Of a stretch of DNA of 46,477 nucleotides, positions 25,301 to 34,300 are shown in pieces. The stretch lies in IMG/VR virus record IMGVR_UViG_3300010885_036964, positions 1 through 46,477 of that record. One strand, given 5' to 3'. Origin of the DNA: a virus. The position numbers were made by a program, and so were the translations under genes. The notes beneath the pieces are model-generated. The model worked only from the letters and a program-made list of their open reading frames with translations, searched no databases and was not told where the DNA came from. Each line of letters starts with the position of its first letter. Position 1 is the first letter of the stretch.

Positions 25301-28300
25301 TTCACAAGCAACCTATAATGATGGCACAGCATTTGCATTTGGAGATATCATTGAAGTAGATGTGCTCAGCGATCAAGCCAGCAAAGTAGGTTTTTATCAG
25401 GTTCCTATTAACCTTGAAAATAACCCACTTAATGTTAATAGTCCGTATTTTACTCTAGGCACGGCTAGATCACATTACGAATCAATTTGTCAAAATTTAT
25501 TAGATCTTGAAGGACCAATCAACGGTAACAACAACACTCGAGACCTAGGTAATATTATACCTTACGGCACAAACGCTGTACAAAACAGTGCTCCAATGAC
25601 TCTAGCTGGTTACTTTATGCGATCAGCTCAATATAATATTTTTGAGTCTTTATCTTATAACAGTCGTGAGTATGAGCAATACAAGGCGCAATTATTAAGC
25701 GCCGCAGTGACCAACGATTATACCAATTACACTGTACCAGACATGCTGACTGCAATTGTAACATATCTAGTTGCTGGTCGCACTACCAATAATCCGTTTT
25801 ACTGGTCTGACATGTTGCCGGCCAACCCAGTGAATACAACAAGTACAACAACGTACACGGCCATATCCACGCCTACCTTTAATCTCAACACAACTTATAA
25901 CTTTACTAGTTCAAACTATCAAAGTGTGTTGGTGTATGTGAATGACGTAATTTTACAGTCAGGTTACGACTACGTGGTCAGCGCCGAAGGTCCTACCTTA
26001 ACTATAACTATACCGCTCAGCGTAGGCGATGTAATAACCATAAAAGAGTATGCCACTACTTACGGCACCTTTGTGCCTAACACTCCTACCAAGTTGGGGT
26101 TGTATCCAGCATTCCAACCCAAAATTTATTATGACACAACCTATATTACTCCTTCATTGGTAATACAAGGGCACGATGGCAGCAAGACAATTGCATTTGG
26201 TGACTTTAGAGATCAGTTGTTATTGGAATTTGAAACCAGAATTTTTAATAACTTAAAAATTAAATCAGAAGTGCCACTGACAGTGGCCGATGTTACTCCA
26301 GGACAGTTCCGTACTACAGATTATAGTCTCAGTGAAATAAATCAAATTTTAGCGCCTAGCTTCTTAAGCTGGCTTGGCTGGAACAAATTAACTTATGCTG
26401 AACAAAATTATATTCCTACAAATCAATTTACTTGGAATTATAACGCCAGTGGTAACCGGATCACCAGCACCAACGAATTAACTGAAAAAGCACTTCCGGT
26501 TGGAGCTTGGCGTGGAATCTATCAATATTTTTACGATACTCCAACCCCACAAACTACGCCATGGGAGATGTTGGGCTTTAGCCAACGTCCAACGTGGTGG
26601 GAAAGTGTTTATGGCCCAGCACCTTATACTTCTGGTAACTTAGTACTATGGGAAGACTTAGCCGCAGGCAAAGTAGCAGATCCTGCTGGAACATATTATC
26701 TGCCCAAGTATGCAAGACCGGGACTGACACAAGTGATACCAGTTGACAGCGAAGGACAGTTATTAAGTCCGTTTGTCAGTGTTGTAGGCCTATATGATTC
26801 TAGCCAATTCCAAAAGAGCTGGGTATTTGGCGACGAAGGACCAGTAGAATACAGTTGGCGTACCAGCTCAACCTATCCATTTGCAGTCATGCGCTTGTTG
26901 GCATTGACCAGGCCTGCAGAATTTTTTAGTCTATTTGCTGATAGAGATCTTTACAAGTATAATACTGAGTTTGAACAGTACTTGTACAATAATCGGTACA
27001 GACTAGATGCCAATGGTTTAGAAATTTATGGCAACGGTGTCAGCAAGGCCAGCTTTATTGACTGGATTGTTGATTATAATCAGCAAGCGGGAATTAATTC
27101 AACCAATCAATTGACCGAAGATCTTGGGTTGCTTGATGTAAGATTGTGCTACAGACTGGGTACGTTTACTGATAAACAATATCTTAATATCTATGCAGAA
27201 AAGTCCAGTCCTGATAGTACCAACAGTAGTTTGTTAATTCCTGACAACAGTTATAATTTATTGGTCTATAAAAATCAACCATTTAACCAAGTATTGTACA
27301 GCTCAGTTATTATACAAATAGTCAACGGTGGCTACTCGGTCACTGGTTACAGTCTGACCAATCCATATTTTGAAATACTGGCCAGTCGCACCACAGGTCC
27401 AACAAAAGTTATTTCAGCTGGCGGGTCGACAGTCACAGTGCCAACCACGTATTATCAAAATGTAATACAAGTGCCATATGGGTATACATTTACTAATTTA
27501 ACTGTGGTGGCTGACTTCTTGTTGAGTTATGGCGCATTGTTGGAAAGTCAAGGACTAGTATTTGATTTTAGAGAAAACGGCCGTACTTTGAACTGGGACC
27601 AAATGGTACAAGAATTCTTGTATTGGGCCAACCAAGGATGGACTGTGGGCAGTGTAATTAATTTAAATCCCACAGCTCAACAACTAACAGTGATTACTCC
27701 AGAAGCAGTGATTGATTCTGTTGTGGCACAAACACCAGAAAATTTAATACTGGATCAAAATAGAACTACAATTCCAGCTAGAGATCTTGTAATTGATCGT
27801 TATGAAAACACATTCCAGGTAAACAGTTTAACTACACAAACTGTGAGCTATATTGCCCTGAAATATACCAATTATGAAAGTCTAGTAGTGTTAGATAATG
27901 TCAGTGTATTCAATGACTTGATATATGATCCAGCCACCGGTGCCAGACAAAGTCGCGTAAACGTTACAGCATCAGTCAGCGCAGAGTGGAACGGTCAGTT
28001 AGACGCACAAGGATTTATATACAATGATGACCGTACAGTAAAACAATGGGAACCACTGAAAAAGTATACCAAAGGTGAAATTGTTATCTACAAAAATAAT
28101 TATTGGTCCGCAGTTAATATAGTACAACCGTCGGCACAATGGAATCAGGCTGATTGGTTGCAAAGCAACTATACCAAAATACAACGTGGTATGTTGCAAA
28201 ATATTTCTTTGCAGGCTGATCAATTGGCCACCAGTTATGATGTTAACCAAGCCAATTTAGAGCTTGAGCAGGATTTATTTGCCTTTGGACTGATTGGTTT

Positions 28301-31300
28301 CCGTCCACGACAATACATGGTTGATTTAGAACTGGATGACATTAGCCAAGTTAGTCTATATCAACAGTTTATCAAAGACAAAGGTACTCTTAACAGTGTA
28401 CAGTTGTTGACCAACGCAAATTTAAACAAAGAAACAGCACAATATCAAATATTTGAAAATTGGGCCATCTTGCGTGGAATATATGGTGCCAATGCCAACC
28501 GCAGATTTATTGAGATGCGTCTTAATGAAGCGTTGTTGGTATCGAACCCTAGCACAGTGCAGATAATTGAACCTCAGCAAACAAGCATAGCCGATCAAAC
28601 CATATTGTACAATAACTTGTGGCGTGAGAGTTATAACATAACCAGTGCAGAAATTTTCCCAACCTTTATAGCACCAATTACAGACACTGCCTTGCCCAGT
28701 GCAGGTTATGTAAATTTAAATGATGTAGACATAACAGTATTTGATCTTGAAGGTCAGTTGGGACTGGCCACTGGTGTGTTGAACACAGTCGGTATCGGCA
28801 CAACTATTTGGGCTGCCAAGAGCAATACCTACGATTGGAACATATATAGAAGTACCAAAGTACCGGGCTACGTCAGCTCAGCAACTCCCAATCTCAATGG
28901 CACCACAGTTATAACATTTACACAGCCTCCTGGACTGACAATTGGAGATGTGGTCATACTGAGATTTGTAGATACCACAGTAGATGGCGTATATCGTGTA
29001 CTAGCTAGACCAACGTTGACATCAATCGCAGTTGAACTGACAATATCAAACACCATCACCGGTGCCGGTATAGCATTTAGTTTACAAACCATGCGTGTCA
29101 GCCAGGCCAGCGATGTATTAAATTTACCATATGTAAATGATTTATTACCGGGCGCTATGGCTTGGGTCGACAACGACGGAACTGGCCATTGGGAAGTTTT
29201 AATGAAGACCGATCCGTTTGTAGAGTCTCAACTGCTGGTTCCAGTAATTCCAGAATCCAATTCTGGGTATGGCTCTAGTATCGCTCAAGGATATCAAAAC
29301 ATCATGGCCATGGTTGGCGCACCAACCTATGGCACAGATGGCGCAATCTATACCTACCTTAAAGACGCTACTGCTAACTACGCAGAAAATACCATACTGT
29401 TATTAAACGCCACTGGCACACAAGGCTATGGCAATGCTGTACAGATAGGATATCAAAATTGGGCCATTGCTGGAGCCAGTCTCAGCAATAACAATCAAGG
29501 ATATGCTGTAGTCATATATCGAGGCACCGGCAGTTCAGCATTTGAGCAAGCACAATTGTTGGTAGCGCCAGACTTAGATTTTGACAATGCTGAATTTGGC
29601 CACAGTGTAACTATAAGTCAAGACGAACGCTGGATGTATGTATCAGCACCAGGAAAAAATAAAGTTTATGCCTATGGACGTGTAGACCAACCATATCAAT
29701 CAGCAACATTTATTACCCCAGGAACTTATCAAGTTTATAACGTTGGTGGTATGTTGGAATTTAATGACGAAAATCAATTGGCAGTGGTATTAAACAACGA
29801 ACTGTTGACCCTTGGAGTTGATTATACTGTGGCAGGTACCGTGGTTAATTTGACCACAGTACCGATTCAGGGCGAAAAGTTAATTATAACTCGAAAAGTT
29901 GAACATGCTATTATAGGCGATGGCAGCACTGAGGTATACCCGCTTGACCCATATCTGTACACCGCAACCAATATCTACAGTTTTTCAGTCTATGTGGATG
30001 ACATAATACAAGTTCCTGAAATTGATTACGATTTCAATAGTGACAGTGCATTGTTCAATTCAGATCTTGTGTTTACCACTGCTCCAGCAGATGGCGCACT
30101 GATTAATGTGGTGGCTCGTACATACTGGCAATATATTGATTCAATCACAGTGCCTGGCCTGAGTGCAGATGCAAACTTTGGTTCAGATATTCACACTGCC
30201 ACAGATGGCCGCCAGGTGCTGATTGGAGCCAGCTATGATTCTTCCAACACTGTTCCACATTGTGGGGCTGTGTATGCGTTTGACCGCAGCGTGACACGTT
30301 ACATTATCGATGATACAGCACAACTCAGTTATGCGTTGCCAGCAGGTTTCCAAGATCCAGTGGCAGTAATTTTAAACAGTCAATATTTGACCAACAGTGC
30401 CCAATTTATTGATGGTGGATTTTCTGTAGTTGGCAACGATGTAGTGTTGAATGTTACATTGAGCGTAGGGGATATCCTAGAACTTGAAAGCAATATCTTT
30501 ACTCAAATGCAAAAGATTACTCCAGCTGTGCCATATGACGAATCTCAATTTGGTGCTGCTGTTGATTTGTGTCCAAACAACTGTAGCATTTACATAGGTG
30601 CACCGGTTGACGGAACAGTCATAGCTGGAGCAGGATCAGTACAACGAAATGTTAACCAAGCTCGTGTGTATGGAACTATCACATCCACAAACATAAACCC
30701 TACACTAACTCCGGGCAATACCATACGTATTAACAATACCCCTGTTGCAGTAACAACTCCAACCACATGGGTAATTGGATTAACCTATGCACCAGGATCA
30801 TTTGTAATTAACAGTGGTTCTATCTATCGAGCCGTGGCTGCAGTTCCAGCAAACACATTGCTCTCAAATACAGAATATTGGACATTATCTAATTGGGCAG
30901 CGTACTACGCAAACGACATTGTTTCTGCTGGGATACCTAATGTCACAGCCAGTTCAGCCAACGGATTGTTAACTATTAGTGTAGTCAACACAGCAGCCGC
31001 TGACGAATTCAGCAGATTAACAGTATTGCCAGGCATCAGTGGAACAGCATTTGCAGATCTTGGATTTGTATCCTATGCGTTTACGCAAACCATAACAAGT
31101 CCAAACCCCACAGTCAGTGCCAATTTTGGCGCGGCATTAAATATCGACAGTTCAGCCACAGTGCTAGTGGTTGGTGCACCACGTGGAGATCTATTCGAAG
31201 GGGAAGTGTTTGATGGTGGAAAAACATATTTTGATGATCGTAGCACCACATTCTTTAGCTATGTTCTGCAGAGCGGTGTAGTTTATACATTTGATTATTT

Positions 31301-34300
31301 GTCTAGCGCCACTGACACTGTAACAAATCCAGGCAAGTTTGTTTTTGGACAACAGGTGTACGATACTGATATACGATCCTTAGACCAATGGGGCACCGCG
31401 GTCAATTATACAAATGGAAAATTGTTAATAGGCAGCCCCGGTAGCGATCTTGGCGATAGTTCAGTTAACTATGGCCGAGTAAAAGAGTTTGATAATTTAA
31501 CTCTGTTACCAGCTTGGCAAATTGTACATAGACAACAGCCGGTGGTGGATGTCCACTTGTTAAACGGTGCATACATGTATAACAAGTTAGAAAACTCAGA
31601 AACCTATTTCTTTGATTATATTGATCCATTACAAGGCAAGATACTGGGTGTTGCTAGACAAAATATCAACTTTATTGGTGCAGTAGACCCAGCCAAATAT
31701 AATTCTGGGCCTACCAATAACAACGGCAACTTCTGGGGGGCTGACAGAGTAGGAGAAATATGGTGGGATACCACCGGCGCAAGATTTATTGATCCTAACC
31801 AAGATGATATTGTATACGCTAGCCGTCGCTGGGGTCAGTTATTCCCTGGCAGCACTGTGGATGTTTATCAATGGATCTCTAGTGCTGTTCCACCAGCTGA
31901 ATACACAGGCGAAGGGCAACCTTTGGATACGGTCAGCTACACAGTTAGAGCTCAACTAAACACATTTGGCACATTTGAAACAATTTATTATTTCTGGGTC
32001 ACAGGGCTTACCAGTATAAACACCACTGCAGGTAAAACTCTCAGTACCACAGCAATTGCTAGTTATATTGAAGATCCGCGAAGCAGCGGGATACCTTATA
32101 TTGCCGCACTTGATGCCAGCACAGTGGCAATCTACAATGGATCGCAATATCTGTCGGCCAGCGATACTATATTACATGTGGATTTTTCACAGATACTGTC
32201 CGACAACAATGTACATACCGAGTTCCAACTCATTGCCGACGGCAATCCAAAAAGTTTCCTAGCAGGTAATCTTTATCAGAAACTACAAGACAGTTTCTGT
32301 GGATACAACGTAACAGGTTTCCAAGTACCAGATCCATTCTTGAGTCCACCTGAGCGGTACGGTGTTCAGTTTAGTCCAAGACAAAGTATGTTTGTTAGTC
32401 GCTTCTTGGCGCTAGAAAATTATCTAACACGAGCCAACGCAATATTGAAATATTTGCCTATAGCGGAATTGCGTAGATTTGTGTTGTTAAATTCCAGTGA
32501 ACCAGTGCCTGCACCTGGCAGCGAAGCTTATAACAAAGTGTTGGATACTGTAGAACAGTTGAGTTATCAAGATCTTGCTCGAGTTCCATTGGGTTACAAT
32601 TACTTAATACTGTCTGACAGTACTTACAGCGGAGCCTGGACCATATACACTGTTGTATTAGATTCTGCCCTACCTACTGCTCCAAAAGTTACACAATTGT
32701 CACGGATCCAGAATTTTAATACAAAAAACTATTGGACATACATTGACTGGTACCAATTGGGCTATAATTCTTCAACGATTCCAGTCGCCCAAGTTCCAAA
32801 TTATGCCAGCCTAGCAACACTTACAGTGGCAGTGGGCAGCAGTGTTGAGGTCACAGCAAACGCACAAAACAAATGGGAGATTTATCTTAAAACCAATACT
32901 GGTTGGGACCGAGTAGGCCTCCAAGATGGTACTATTGCATTTGATCAATCGCTATGGGACTATTCTATTGGACGCTTTGGGTTTGATATCGAAGTGTTTG
33001 ATGCACAATTTTATGATCAAGAACCAGTAATAGAAACACGCAACATTATACAAGCCATCAATGACGAATTGTTTACGGATGATCTGAGCATTTTCCGAAA
33101 TCAACTGTTGACTTTGATGTTCCAATTTATTTTGTCAGAAGAACAAGCTCCAGACTGGTTGACCAAGACCAGCCTGATTGACGTCCGTCACGACCTACGT
33201 GAACTGGTTCCGTTCCAGACATATCGTCAAGACAATCAAACATTTGTTTCCGATTATCTTCAAGAGGTTAAACCATACCATGTGCAGGTTAAAGATTTTA
33301 ATTTGGTTTACAATGGATTAGATGAATATCCTGGCACGTTGACTGACTTTGACTGCCCTAGTTATTATGATACTGCTTTACAATCGCCGCAGTATGTTAG
33401 TCCAATCCTGTTGCCTTATACACAGAGTACTGCCACAGGAACAGGAACAGCCAGCGATATTTCCGACACTGAATCTAATGCAGAAATTTGGGCAGTGACA
33501 CCCTGGAGTGATTGGTTTGATAATTATTTGTTAAGTTTGCAATCAATTGATATGTCTGCGGTGGGGTCCGGCTATACATCTCCGCCTACAGTGACCATTG
33601 GCACTGAATGGCAAGCCAATACTGCGTACACAATTGGACAACAAATATTTTATGGAACTAACCTGTATTCAGTAACTGTAGCAGGAACATCGGGCTCCGA
33701 CGCACCAACATTTACCACCGGTAGTCTAGTCAACGGAACAGCTACTTTAACATATGTAGGAACAGCGGCTACAGGAGTAGCCGTGATTAATTCTCAACTG
33801 CAAGTGGTTGCAGTCAATATTGTTGAAGCCGGGTCCGGATATACTACTACACCCGTGGTGATATTGACCAGTGACAGCGGCTCCGGTGCCCGTGCCTATG
33901 CGTACATGGGCAATGATCTTGTGCGTAATTTCAACATGACTATCAAATATGACCGTTATGAATACACAAGTACCATTGCTGACTGGAGTTATCTAGTAGA
34001 AAATTATCCTGTAAACACTCAGGTTCGTTACATAGACAGGGTTTGGCAAGCAATCAGCACCATAAACAATACGCCAATCATAGTTTCCGCTGTAGGAACA
34101 GCTGGAGAATACACTTTAACTTTATCATCGTCTGCTGGATTAGGAACAGGATTGATTGTTACAGGGTTAGGAATTCCTCCTGGTACAATTATTACTCAAT
34201 ATAGTTCTGGCAGTAATACCATAGAAATTAGCCAAGCATTGTTAGTCACAATTAATTCTGAACTGGTAAATTTTTACGATCCATTTATATTTGAACAATG

